From NCBI GenBank assembly GCA_030672255.1, contig DAOVGU010000070.1:1-11135 (forward strand): a stretch of 11,135 nt of DNA. Reading direction: 5' to 3'. The notes beneath the pieces were generated by a model. The model saw nothing but the letters and a program-made list of their open reading frames with translations. It did not search any database and had not been told where the DNA came from. Origin of the DNA: a bacterium (GTDB taxonomy: Bacteria; Ratteibacteria; UBA8468). Numbering within the stretch: the first letter of the stretch is position 1; each line of letters opens with the position of its first letter. Position numbers and translations under genes: made by a program. Positions 6,209 through 11,135 of the stretch are shown piece by piece.

Positions 6209-6901
6209 TCAAAACAGCTTCATCTGCTCTTCAGTATCTGTTTTTTCTGGAGGTTTAATCTTTGTTTTTAAGTCCGGTCTTATTTCCGGCATAGGTTTAG
6301 AAAGTAGCTCCTTCAATTTAGCAAAATCTTCCTTAATTGATTGCAGAAGAGTTGGTTGATGCAAAGCCGCTGCCGGATGATAGAGGGGAAAGATATTGTA
6401 TTTTTCCGTCTGAATGAGTTTACCATGGGCTGCTGTGATGGAGATGGATTTCCCATCTCGTCCACCGGACGAGAACTTTTCCCGTCCACTGGACGGGAGC
6501 CCTTTATAAAGAGAGATAAGGGCAAATCGTCCCAAACTGCAGATGATTGACGGTTGAATAATATCTATCTGTTTCATCAGGTGTGGCTTACAGGCGTTAA
6601 TCTCTTCCGGTAAAGGGTCGCGGTTTCCCGGTGGTCGGCACTTAAGGATGTTGGCAATATAAACCGATTGTCGGGAAAGTCCGATCTCAGCTAAAAGATT
6701 ATCCAGCAGTTTTCCTGCTTGACCAACAAATGGTTTTCCGATTTGGTCTTCATAATAGCCTGGCGCCTCCCCCACAAACATAACCTGACTTTCGCTATCC
6801 CCTTCTCCAAAAACAATATATTTTCTCGAACGACCTAAAGGACAGTTCCGACAATCCTCCACTCTTCTCTTGAGTTCCTCTAAATGCTCTTCTTTCTCCA
6901 T
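6209..6901 (-). CDS. Uracil-DNA glycosylase, family 4 ([4Fe-4S] type)
   Basis: Removes uracil from DNA to start base excision repair. The 230 residues are near family length. Four cluster-ligand cysteines are present: C17 and C20 (C-x2-C), C88 and C104 (C-x15-C). The active-site motif GEAPGYYEDQIGKPFVG (44-60) and the second motif YHPAAAL (174-180) are typical of family 4. Between SLGRFALISL (122-131) and HGKL (159-162) the protein carries a longer linker than usual (132-158), rich in Ser/Gly/Arg, which is encoded by two palindromes (see repeat at 6456-6498). The basic C-terminal tail (200-230) is poorly conserved in the family. The ATG lies inside the end of the upstream membrane-protein gene (22-bp overlap) with no strong Shine-Dalgarno, so translation is probably coupled. 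Confidence 0.92.
   Translation of the reverse strand: MEKEEHLEELKRRVEDCRNCPLGRSRKYIVFGEGDSESQVMFVGEAPGYYEDQIGKPFVGQAGKLLDNLLAEIGLSRQSVYIANILKCRPPGNRDPLPEEINACKPHLMKQIDIIQPSIICSLGRFALISLYKGLPSSGREKFSSGGRDGKSISITAAHGKLIQTEKYNIFPLYHPAAALHQPTLLQSIKEDFAKLKELLSKPMPEIRPDLKTKIKPPEKTDTEEQMKLF
6456..6498. repeat. Two tandem palindromes inside the uracil-DNA glycosylase gene
   Basis: TCTCGTCC-ACC-GGACGAGA (6456-6474) and TCCCGTCC-ACT-GGACGGGA (6480-6498) are each perfect 8-bp stems with 3-nt loops. Their centres are 24 bp apart, exactly 8 codons, so the reading frame is kept. On the coding strand they give PSSGR and SSGGR, with REKF between. They fall in a surface-loop position between conserved blocks. 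They look like an in-frame insertion of a palindromic repeat, as known for Rickettsia palindromic elements. Confidence 0.8.
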
Positions 6902-7329
6902 AGAATAACAGAAATAATTAACATCATTATCGATAGTATAATTGGCACATAAACCGGAGCTATCCAGGGAACCGGAATAAGAAATAAACAGTCAATGGTG
7001 GTTAAAGAAGGGGGCCAGCCAATAAGTAATTTTAAAACTAGATAATAAAAAATATCCCAGATAGCAAAAGTCCACAAAAAAATTCCCAGTCGCTTTCGCC
7101 AGGTTTTTCCCGCCAAAAGAGCTAAGGTCACCAGAATTATTATGGTCGTTGCTTCTCGGGTTTGTTCCAGCCGAATCACAGTTAAATTTGCTTGCTCAAT
7201 AACTACCTTGGTTAGATCGATAACCTTTTCCGCAGAGAGAATCTTTCTGATATATATTACGGTGACGGCTTCCAGCCAGCCCATCGCTATCCCGAAGATG
7301 GTAATGGTGCTTAATTTTTTTAACTTCAC
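6880..7329 (-). CDS. Uncharacterised conserved 4-TM membrane protein
   Basis: I recognise this as a recurrent but unnamed family; no function is known to me. The 149 residues contain about four TM helices (near 8-28, 60-78, 82-103 and 116-144). Residues that look conserved: Glu20 and Arg28 in the first helix (GWLEAVTVIYIR), TREATT (57-62), IWDIFYYLVLK (90-100), GWPPSL (104-109), Asp113 and IPVPWIAP (118-125). The start is GTG at 7329, with AGG six nt upstream. A promoter lies at 7423-7451. It is the first gene of the minus-strand run and overlaps the uracil-DNA glycosylase gene by 22 bp. This is operon structure, but the pairing need not mean shared function. Confidence 0.75.
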   Translation of the reverse strand: MKLKKLSTITIFGIAMGWLEAVTVIYIRKILSAEKVIDLTKVVIEQANLTVIRLEQTREATTIIILVTLALLAGKTWRKRLGIFLWTFAIWDIFYYLVLKLLIGWPPSLTTIDCLFLIPVPWIAPVYVPIILSIMMLIISVILWRKKSI

Positions 7330-7422
7330 TCTTTACCTTTTTTATAGATAGTGCTACCAATTACAGAACCAATGCAATCAAAAAGAATATCCGCTTCACC
7401 TGTAATATTTCTCTTTTTATTG

Positions 7423-7451
7423 ATTATACTATACAAATCTACAAAAAACAA
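7423..7451 (-). promoter_or_regulatory. Putative promoter of the membrane protein / UDG / hydrolase run
   Basis: On the minus strand a perfect TATAAT (7428-7423) is preceded by a 17-nt spacer and TTGTTT (7451-7446). Transcription would start near 7416, leaving a leader of about 87 nt before the GTG at 7329. Confidence 0.5.
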
Positions 7452-7524
7452 AAACGTAAATAATTAATATACAATTTAACATAAATTGCGCTACATCCTT
7501 GTTATTCCTGCTATATTACGCGCC

Positions 7525-7607
7525 ATTGTGTCGCTGGCCGAAGGAAAGCAATGGTGGTCATCCCGTATTAAATACGGGACAACTTCAAAGAAGAAATCCG
7601 ACACAAT
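7525..7607. repeat. 83-bp inverted-repeat block
   Basis: ATTGTGTCG (7525-7533) and CGACACAAT (7599-7607) are perfect 9-bp inverted repeats. Near the centre, TCCCGTATT-A-AATACGGGA (7561-7579) is another near-perfect palindrome. There is no coding capacity. It resembles the other intergenic palindromic elements in architecture but does not share their ends. Confidence 0.55.
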
Positions 7608-7665
7608 TCCTCAGCAATTTTGAAAAAATCCTCTCTTGGTGTAGAATAATGTTATAAAATATCTA

Positions 7666-7694
7666 TTGCAAAGGGAGTGAGATTGTGATAAAAT
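7666..7694 (+). promoter_or_regulatory. Putative promoter of the PilZ/HD-GYP gene
   Basis: TTGCAA (7666-7671), a 17-nt spacer and TAAAAT (7689-7694) would start transcription near 7701, only a few nt before the ATG at 7705. This would give an almost leaderless message. An alternative reading of the same bases is a ribosome binding site (AGGGAG, 7672-7677) for a seven-codon leader starting GTG at 7685. Confidence 0.4.
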
Positions 7695-7704
7695 ATACAA
7701 GAAG

Positions 7705-8730
7705 ATGAGAAAGCTATTTATTAGAGAGAAAAGGAAATTTCCCCGCTTGGACTCCTCCCTTTTGCTCCATTATCGAATTTACAAAAAAGCTGATTTCCCC
7801 AAAGATATCTCTCTAACCAAGGATATCAGTGAAGGTGGGCTGTGTTTTAGCCGCCCCGAAGATTTTGGAACAGGAACCGTATTAGAATTAGAGATTCGCT
7901 TGCCTACAAAGAATGTCCCCTTAAAAGCATTAGGTAATGTTATTTGGTCCCGGCAGATAGAGCCATCAAAGTATGATATCGGGATATCCTTTGTAAAAAT
8001 TGAGGAAGAGGATAGAAAAGGGTTATTTTCCTATCTTTCCCTCTTTGATCGTGAAAAGAAAGAAGGTATCCTCGGAAGGTTCCTCAGAAGAAGTATCCGT
8101 CAACAATTCTGGCAAAGGACAGGAATAGTATTAACCATTGGCTCTCTAATTACTATCTACTTTATCGAGACCAGAATATTCCCTGGCACCGCCTATCTGA
8201 TGAGCCAGTTTATCGTGACCGTAATATTAGTCATCTTGGGAATAACTTGGTGGCAGGAAAGAGAATCCCGACGACAACTGGAAAAGACCTCCGAGAAATT
8301 AAGCGATACTGAAAAAGAGTTAAGGGAATCCTATCTTAATACAATCAAGACATTAGCCCTGGCTTTAGAGTCAAAGAATTCCTATAGTAGAGGTCATTCC
8401 AGCCGTGTTACCGAATATGCCCTTGCCGTTGCTGAGCAATTAGGGCTTTCTAAAAAGGAAAAAGAGGTTATCAGAAATGCAGGTATTCTTCATGATATTG
8501 GGAAGATATCTATCAGCGATTCTATTTTGCAGAAACCGGCTAAACTGACAGAGGAAGAGTATGAGATTGTGAAAAGGCACCCCGATATTGGGGTCTCAAT
8601 TATCAAGCCTCTTTCCTTTCTCAAGAAGGAACGCAAAATCATTTTAGAACATCACGAAAGGGTAATGGAAAAGGATACCACGGAAGAGATCTGGATAAAG
8701 TGCCTCTTGCCTCCCGGATCCTTGCGGTAG
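7705..8730 (+). CDS. PilZ - two TM - HD-GYP c-di-GMP protein, N-terminal part (frameshifted)
   Basis: Domains in order: PilZ (about 8-112), with the c-di-GMP-binding RKFPR (10-14, RxxxR) and DISEGG (40-45, D/NxSxxG); two TM helices (about 138-155 and 164-183); a coiled-coil linker (184-212); then HD-GYP from 213 with GHSSRV (230-235), LHDIGK (262-267) and HHER (316-319). PilZ binds c-di-GMP, and HD-GYP domains hydrolyse it. A membrane sensor that reads and degrades the same messenger is the natural inference. After HHER the frame is lost: codons from 8662 read VMEKDTTEEIW and stop at 8730, while the true continuation lies one frame away (entry at 8664). This is either a real mutation or an assembly/sequencing indel. 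The start ATG has only a weak AAGAAG before it; no other in-frame start exists because TGA at 7678-7680 closes the frame. Confidence 0.85.
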   Translation: MRKLFIREKRKFPRLDSSLLLHYRIYKKADFPKDISLTKDISEGGLCFSRPEDFGTGTVLELEIRLPTKNVPLKALGNVIWSRQIEPSKYDIGISFVKIEEEDRKGLFSYLSLFDREKKEGILGRFLRRSIRQQFWQRTGIVLTIGSLITIYFIETRIFPGTAYLMSQFIVTVILVILGITWWQERESRRQLEKTSEKLSDTEKELRESYLNTIKTLALALESKNSYSRGHSSRVTEYALAVAEQLGLSKKEKEVIRNAGILHDIGKISISDSILQKPAKLTEEEYEIVKRHPDIGVSIIKPLSFLKKERKIILEHHERVMEKDTTEEIWIKCLLPPGSLR

Positions 8731-8930
8731 CAGATAGCTTCGATGCAATGACCTCTGACCGTCCCTACCGGAAAGCCCTCACGGTCAAGGAGGCTTTAGA
8801 TGAACTCAGGAGGAACAAAGGTACTCAATTTGGCCCTGAAGTAGTGGACATTTTCGTGAAGCTTGCGGAAAAGAATTCAGTGGCAGAAAGTACTGGATCT
8901 GATAGTTCAAGATCACAAAGCAGGATTTAA
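8664..8930 (+). pseudogene. HD-GYP domain, C-terminal part in shifted frame
   Basis: From 8664 the second frame reads NGKGYHGRDLDKVPLASR, then ILAVADSFDAMTSDRPYRKA, which is the standard end of an HD-GYP domain. Joined to HHER in the first frame it gives HHER-x-NGKGY, matching the HHExxDGxGYP consensus in length if one base is restored at about 8662-8663. Even then the motif is damaged: GYP reads GYH, and the segment between GYP and PLASR is one residue short. The C-terminal helices (LTVKEALDELRRN, FGPEVVDIF) are intact, and the gene ends at 8930. A GTG at 8700 could start a 76-residue fragment, but it lacks the catalytic part and is unlikely to be a gene in itself. Confidence 0.85.
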
Positions 8931-8982
8931 ATCCGGTTATTCTTATTTACTGACCCAGGCAGGTCAATGTTGATAACGGAAA

Positions 8983-9357
8983 TTAGATTGCACAAAATAC
9001 CCAGACTATCAAAACAATCCAAACTATTATGGAAAGCCATGCTTTCTTTATAACGTTTTTGTCTTGCAATAATTTTTCTGCAAAGTCTGTTATTTCTTTA
9101 CCATAGGCTGCAATTCCCATTGCCATTAAAGCCATCATAAATGACATTGCTGCAAAAATCTGGATAATAGTCAACTCCATAAGTAAGTATTTAAGAATAA
9201 TCCCTGCTGCGGCTAAAGCTAATATCATTGTCAAAACAGGTTTTGCATAAACTGTTTTTACTGCAGGTAGCCATGATTTCGGTCGTGTAAGAATAACCAA
9301 CAGTTTAACAGCTCCAAGCACTGCAACAAGTAAAGCTAAAATTTTTACTGGTGTCAT
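8983..9357 (-). CDS. Uncharacterised small 4-TM membrane protein
   Basis: Function unknown. The 124 residues hold about four TM helices (4-24, 40-60, 64-85, 106-122). Between the third and fourth helices is a soluble helical loop (AYGKEITDFAEKLLQDKNVIKKAW, 84-107). Polar residues that might be conserved are K18, K39-P40, E61 and the GKEI segment. Similar small proteins with KxWLSIIIWI-like ends occur in archaea and candidate bacteria as far as I recall, but I can name no family. The ATG at 9357 is well supported by a perfect AGGAGG six nt upstream and a promoter 30-60 bp upstream, so this is a single-gene unit. It converges on the HD-GYP gene, with 52 bp between the two stops. Confidence 0.75.
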   Translation of the reverse strand: MTPVKILALLVAVLGAVKLLVILTRPKSWLPAVKTVYAKPVLTMILALAAAGIILKYLLMELTIIQIFAAMSFMMALMAMGIAAYGKEITDFAEKLLQDKNVIKKAWLSIIVWIVLIVWVFCAI

Positions 9358-9363
9358 TTTTCT

Positions 9364-9369
9364 CCTCCT
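9364..9369 (-). promoter_or_regulatory. Strong ribosome binding site
   Basis: A perfect AGGAGG on the minus strand, 6 nt from the ATG at 9357. It fixes the start of the 124-residue membrane protein and contrasts with the poor sites before most genes in this window. Confidence 0.85.
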
Positions 9370-9386
9370 GTATTGGTTCGTATATT

Positions 9387-9415
9387 ACGATACCACAATA
9401 AAAAATAAAAGTCAA
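9387..9415 (-). promoter_or_regulatory. Putative promoter of the small membrane protein
   Basis: On the minus strand TTGACT (9415-9410), a 17-nt spacer and TATCGT (9392-9387) precede the gene, with a leader of about 23 nt. The -35 box overlaps the last codons of the recombinase relic. Confidence 0.5.
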
Positions 9416-9648
9416 ATCCCCTTCCCTTCACACACCTCCCTTACCTATTCCGGAGCAAGGTTAAAGTATACCTGGGTAGTCGCAAGTTACCTATGACCTA
9501 CCTGTTTTTGGACAGCAGTAATCGGAATATGATTTAAGAGGGAGTGGACAATATGGGTATGTCTTAGGGTATGGGGAGTTGCGTTGTCTCAATTAACCGG
9601 TTCCATTCCTCGTTTTTGAGGTATTTGATTTCACTATTATTTCTCTTC
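9412..9648 (-). pseudogene. Decayed tyrosine recombinase (phage-integrase family)
   Basis: Reading the minus strand by hand gives two pieces of one recombinase. The first, from ATG at 9648, is MKRNNSEIKYLKNEEWNRLI, the usual beginning of a catalytic core. At about 9590-9580 the frame changes and jumps to TPHTLRHTHIVHSLLNHIPI, then VQKQVGH, TTQVYFNLAPE and VREV. These are the C-terminal catalytic boxes: H-x-x-R (PHTLRH), GH, and the nucleophile Tyr in TTQVY. About 100 core residues, including the first catalytic Arg, are missing. TAA at 9489-9487 and TAG at 9447-9445 interrupt the second piece. It is thus a dead gene with an internal deletion, a frameshift and two stops. It overlaps the 3' end of the PIN toxin gene by a few codons and shows that an integrating element once lay here. 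Confidence 0.85.
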
Positions 9649-10035
9649 ATACTTCCAAAAATCCTGGGGAGGGATAATGTCAATACCCTTATATTTCTTC
9701 AAAATGAGTAAATCCTTATCACCGCTGATAATACATTGACATTTACCCTGAAGGGCAGTACCGAGAATAAAGTCATCTTTTGGATCCCGGCAAACAGGTT
9801 TCTCCAGATCTAAAGGGGTTACAATTACTAACCGGCTGAGAAGCAATTGGGTAGCTTTATTTACTTCACACTTGGAAGATTTGAACTTGGTAGTCAATTT
9901 TTCAGAGAACTCTGTGAGTATAAATTTTGAGGCTATAATTTTGTGGCAGCGGACACAATGTTCAAACAATTCGCTACAGACCCCATGAGAAATAAAGGCA
10001 GCAATCAGAACATTCGTATCAAAGACTATTCTCAT
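9637..10035 (-). CDS. PIN-domain toxin (VapC-like ribonuclease)
   Basis: A 132-residue single PIN domain, most like the PIN family called putative toxin of a toxin-antitoxin system. Acidic metal-binding residues: Asp6 in FDTNVL, Glu42 in LTEF, Asp84/87/88 in CRDPKDDF, and Asp106/108 in SGDKDLL. Such proteins cleave RNA, often tRNA or rRNA, with Mg2+. The target here is unknown. The start overlaps the antitoxin stop by one base (TAATG), so translation is coupled. Its 3' end touches the recombinase relic, which suggests the module came in or moved with a mobile element. Confidence 0.88.
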   Translation of the reverse strand: MRIVFDTNVLIAAFISHGVCSELFEHCVRCHKIIASKFILTEFSEKLTTKFKSSKCEVNKATQLLLSRLVIVTPLDLEKPVCRDPKDDFILGTALQGKCQCIISGDKDLLILKKYKGIDIIPPQDFWKYEEK

Positions 10036-10247
10036 TATGATACAATATTAAAGATATCCTGGTCGGTGTAGACCCGGGGACTTTTTTCTATCATTCTTTT
10101 ACGCAAGGATCTAAATTGACGGATAAACAGATAGTCTCGTAGCGATTCTCTGATGATACTGCTACGCGTTATCCCTTCTTGAGATGTTATTTTATCAAGC
10201 TGTTTCTTAATCTCTCCCGGTATACTAATTGTTACAGTCTCTCTCAT
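10035..10247 (-). CDS. Ribbon-helix-helix antitoxin (CopG/Arc type)
   Basis: With the start at ATG 10247 it has 70 residues. It opens METJ/CopG-like with a beta strand (RETVTISIP, 2-10), then helix GEIKKQLDKITSQEG (11-25) and helix TRSSIIRESLRDYLF (27-41): an RHH DNA-binding fold. The C-terminal part (42-70, ending VYTDQDIFNIVS) would bind and block the PIN toxin. A longer frame opens at 10280, but AGGAGGTGA eight nt before 10247 fixes the shorter start. It probably represses its own promoter (10269-10297) together with the toxin. Confidence 0.88.
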   Translation of the reverse strand: MRETVTISIPGEIKKQLDKITSQEGITRSSIIRESLRDYLFIRQFRSLRKRMIEKSPRVYTDQDIFNIVS

Positions 10248-10255
10248 ACTTCTCA

Positions 10256-10261
10256 CCTCCT
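10256..10261 (-). promoter_or_regulatory. Ribosome binding site of the antitoxin
   Basis: AGGAGG (continuing GTGA) on the minus strand, 8 nt before ATG 10247. It decides the antitoxin start against the upstream ATG at 10280. Confidence 0.8.
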
Positions 10262-10268
10262 GTAATAA

Positions 10269-10297
10269 AAAATAACACAAAAAACTTATTCTGTCAA
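10269..10297 (-). promoter_or_regulatory. Putative promoter of the antitoxin-toxin operon
   Basis: A perfect TTGACA (10297-10292), a 17-nt spacer and TATTTT (10274-10269) on the minus strand. The start would fall near 10262, giving a leader of about 15 nt. Confidence 0.5.
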
Positions 10298-10339
10298 ATT
10301 TATGTATATCTCAACTTTTGCAATCTAAAAATAGCAGAA

Positions 10340-10418
10340 ATTTCGCCTTTGCTGTTTTAGGATAGTTTTAGGGGTTATTTCAGGCAATTGTTTCGCTTTT
10401 GTATTCCAAAGGCGAAAT
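10340..10418. repeat. Inverted repeat upstream of the antitoxin
   Basis: ATTTCGCCTTTG (10340-10351) and CAAAGGCGAAAT (10407-10418) form a perfect 12-bp inverted repeat 55 bp apart. A near copy, TTTCGCTTTTG, lies between them at 10391-10401, and GTTTTAGG occurs twice (10354, 10365). It could be the ends of a small mobile repeat or binding sites of a regulator. It lies between the antitoxin promoter and the terminator of the next gene. Confidence 0.6.
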
Positions 10419-10423
10419 GGGGT

Positions 10424-10463
10424 AAATAAAAAAGGGGCAATCCTTAAAAAGAACTGCCCCCTT
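10424..10463 (-). terminator. Rho-independent terminator of the CFI-box remnant
   Basis: Read on the minus strand, a GGGGGCA / TGCCCC stem with a 15-nt A/T-rich loop is followed at once by seven Ts and ATTT. It starts about 20 nt after the stop codon at 10483, which shows that a real transcription unit once ended there. Confidence 0.85.
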
Positions 10464-10482
10464 GTTTATCAGAAACTATACT

Positions 10483-10922
10483 CTACTTTACCAGCCTGCT
10501 AAACCAGATTAGAGGCTTCAACCCCATTCTCACGACTGCCTTTAGAATTGGTTTATTCCTGATAAAGTTAGCAATGGGTGGAGATGTTTTGTAGTAGAGA
10601 TTAACAAACTCCCTGCCAGAGGTAGTCTTTAGTAAAACATCATCCCTAAACTTACAAAGACTTCTTACTTCTTCAGCCATCGGTGTGCCATAGGCCGCGG
10701 TGGCTATGAAGCAACGATCGGCTCCGTTAGAGGATATTTCTTGAGCAGGAGTAGAATCTTTACCTGCTTGAGCGCCACTGAAATGATAAACCTGAATCTC
10801 TATTGTAGGTGGTCTTGTCTCTGGATGGTCTACCCTTGAATCAGGAACAAGCCATCCGCTTTCATCACTTGCTTCCAGTCAGCCAAGGGAAGGATTGTAA
10901 GTAAATATTCAGATTTCGTAAG
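10483..10922 (-). pseudogene. C-terminal remnant of a CFI-box-CTERM protein
   Basis: An ATG at 10680 could start 65 residues, but the same frame reads back through protein-like sequence to a TGA at 10881-10879. The extended product includes IEIQVYHFSG, then CFIATAAYGTPMAEEVRSL, FRDD, GREFVNLYYKTSPPIA and a hydrophobic end RMGLKPLIWFSRLVK. The Cys-Phe-Ile-x-T-A-A-Y-G block with the following charged helix and hydrophobic segment is the CFI-box C-terminal module, found at the ends of secreted or surface proteins and thought to be a sorting tag. Upstream of the TGA, another frame reads KSEYLLTILPLADWKQVMKADG, which seems to be the preceding part after a frameshift near 10860. No N-terminal domain or start exists before 10922, so this is a truncated, frameshifted tail. 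The terminator after it is intact. Confidence 0.75.
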
Positions 10923-10964
10923 TTAAGTCAAGCATTTTTTTGAAGACTTTTTTTAAAGAAACCT

Positions 10965-10976
10965 TGCTCTTTGACA
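10965..10976 (+). promoter_or_regulatory. BoxA antitermination element, probable rRNA operon leader
   Basis: TGCTCTTTGACA differs from the Escherichia coli rrn boxA (TGCTCTTTAACA) at a single base and continues ATTGAATAC. BoxA binds NusB/NusE so that polymerase resists Rho on untranslated RNA. It is followed by serial hairpins to the window end, as in rRNA leaders. No 16S 5' end is visible before the window stops. BoxA also precedes some CRISPR arrays, but no repeat array is present here. Confidence 0.55.
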
Positions 10977-10994
10977 ATTGAATACACTCAACCC

Positions 10995-11133
10995 AAATCT
11001 GCTCCTCTTAGATTTGACCTTCACACCAAAACTTTGGTATGGGGTCTTGACAATCAATATTAGATTTGGTAGCATATCCTCTTAGAGGGATGCTATGCAA
11101 ATCTTGAGGCTTGCAACGTTGTTGCAAGGCCTC
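10995..11133 (+). ncRNA. Serial hairpins of a structured leader transcript
   Basis: Four stem-loops follow boxA almost without gaps. 10995-11015: AAATCT/AGATTT. 11016-11046: GACC...GGTC with inner ACCAAA/TTTGGT. 11062-11104: AGATTTG/CAAATCT with TAGCAT/ATGCTA and CCTC/GAGG inside. 11106-11133: GAGGC/GCCTC plus TTGCAA/TTGCAA. No protein frame fits. The best explanation is an rRNA operon leader; other structured RNA cannot be excluded. TTGACA (11047-11052), a 17-nt spacer and TAGCAT (11070-11075) also make a promoter-like pair within it. Confidence 0.45.
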
Positions 11134-11135
11134 TC

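Larger units (their letters stand above)
7330..7704. other. Intergenic region between divergent genes, no gene seen
   Basis: This 375-bp A/T-rich gap separates the membrane-protein operon (-) from the PilZ/HD-GYP gene (+). It holds a putative promoter for each direction (7423-7451 minus, 7666-7694 plus) and an inverted-repeat block at 7525-7607. No open frame with protein-like composition was found. Confidence 0.7.

Noticed and set aside
6313..6550. Open frames across the palindromes in the glycosylase gene
   Set aside because: The palindromes keep several frames open by symmetry; only the glycosylase frame carries conserved motifs.
8655..8670. Programmed -1 frameshifting as the explanation of the HD-GYP break
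   Set aside because: There is no classic X-XXY-YYZ heptamer in frame, and the motif is also damaged downstream; an indel or assembly error is simpler.
8951..8966. TGACC/GGTCA hairpin between the convergent HD-GYP and membrane-protein genes as a terminator
   Set aside because: The stem is only 5 bp and no T-run follows on either strand.
10248..10280. Longer antitoxin start at 10280
   Set aside because: The extra residues (MCYFLLQEVRS) are translated from the ribosome binding site region and do not fit the RHH N-terminus.
10995..11133. CRISPR array or leader at the right end
   Set aside because: The hairpins differ in sequence and spacing, and no repeat-spacer periodicity is present.

Overview
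The window looks like a stretch of chromosome from a free-living, probably Gram-negative, deep-branching environmental bacterium. The RAYT-type transposase start, the small membrane-protein families, the CFI-box C-terminal tail and the dispersed palindromes all recall Omnitrophota/PVC or deltaproteobacterial-like metagenome genomes. That placement is from memory, not from a search. The two ends are suggestive: the left edge cuts a REP-associated transposase, and the right edge stops inside what looks like an rRNA operon leader. Both are repeat-type sequences at which metagenomic contigs tend to break.

Layout. 1-86 (-): first codons of a Y1 transposase. 202-2168 (-): aroE-aroC, two shikimate-pathway genes with an ATGA overlap. 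2169-2455: a 113-bp palindromic repeat element and two back-to-back promoters, one for aroEC and one for a tRNA. 2456-2528 (+): tRNA-Ala(GGC), followed 17 nt later by a GT4 glycosyltransferase. 3740-4037: a cluster of hairpins. 4038-5231 (+): an MFS efflux-type transporter, overlapping tail to tail with an alpha/beta hydrolase. 5197-7329 (-): a probable operon of an uncharacterised 4-TM protein, a type-4 uracil-DNA glycosylase and the hydrolase, with a 66-bp palindromic element between the last two. 7705-8930 (+): a PilZ / two-TM / HD-GYP c-di-GMP protein broken by one frameshift. 8983-9357 (-): a small 4-TM protein. 9412-9648 (-): a decayed tyrosine recombinase. 9637-10247 (-): an RHH antitoxin / PIN toxin pair. 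10483-10922 (-): the C-terminal remnant of a CFI-box protein followed by a clear terminator. 10923-11135 (+): boxA and serial hairpins.

Most of the window is housekeeping or common accessory genes. I do not see a complete new multi-gene system. The most unusual items are two tandem palindromes inserted in frame in the uracil-DNA glycosylase gene, the palindromic elements sharing GTCATTGCGA ends, the frameshifted HD-GYP gene with a damaged GYP motif, and the recombinase relic beside the toxin-antitoxin pair.
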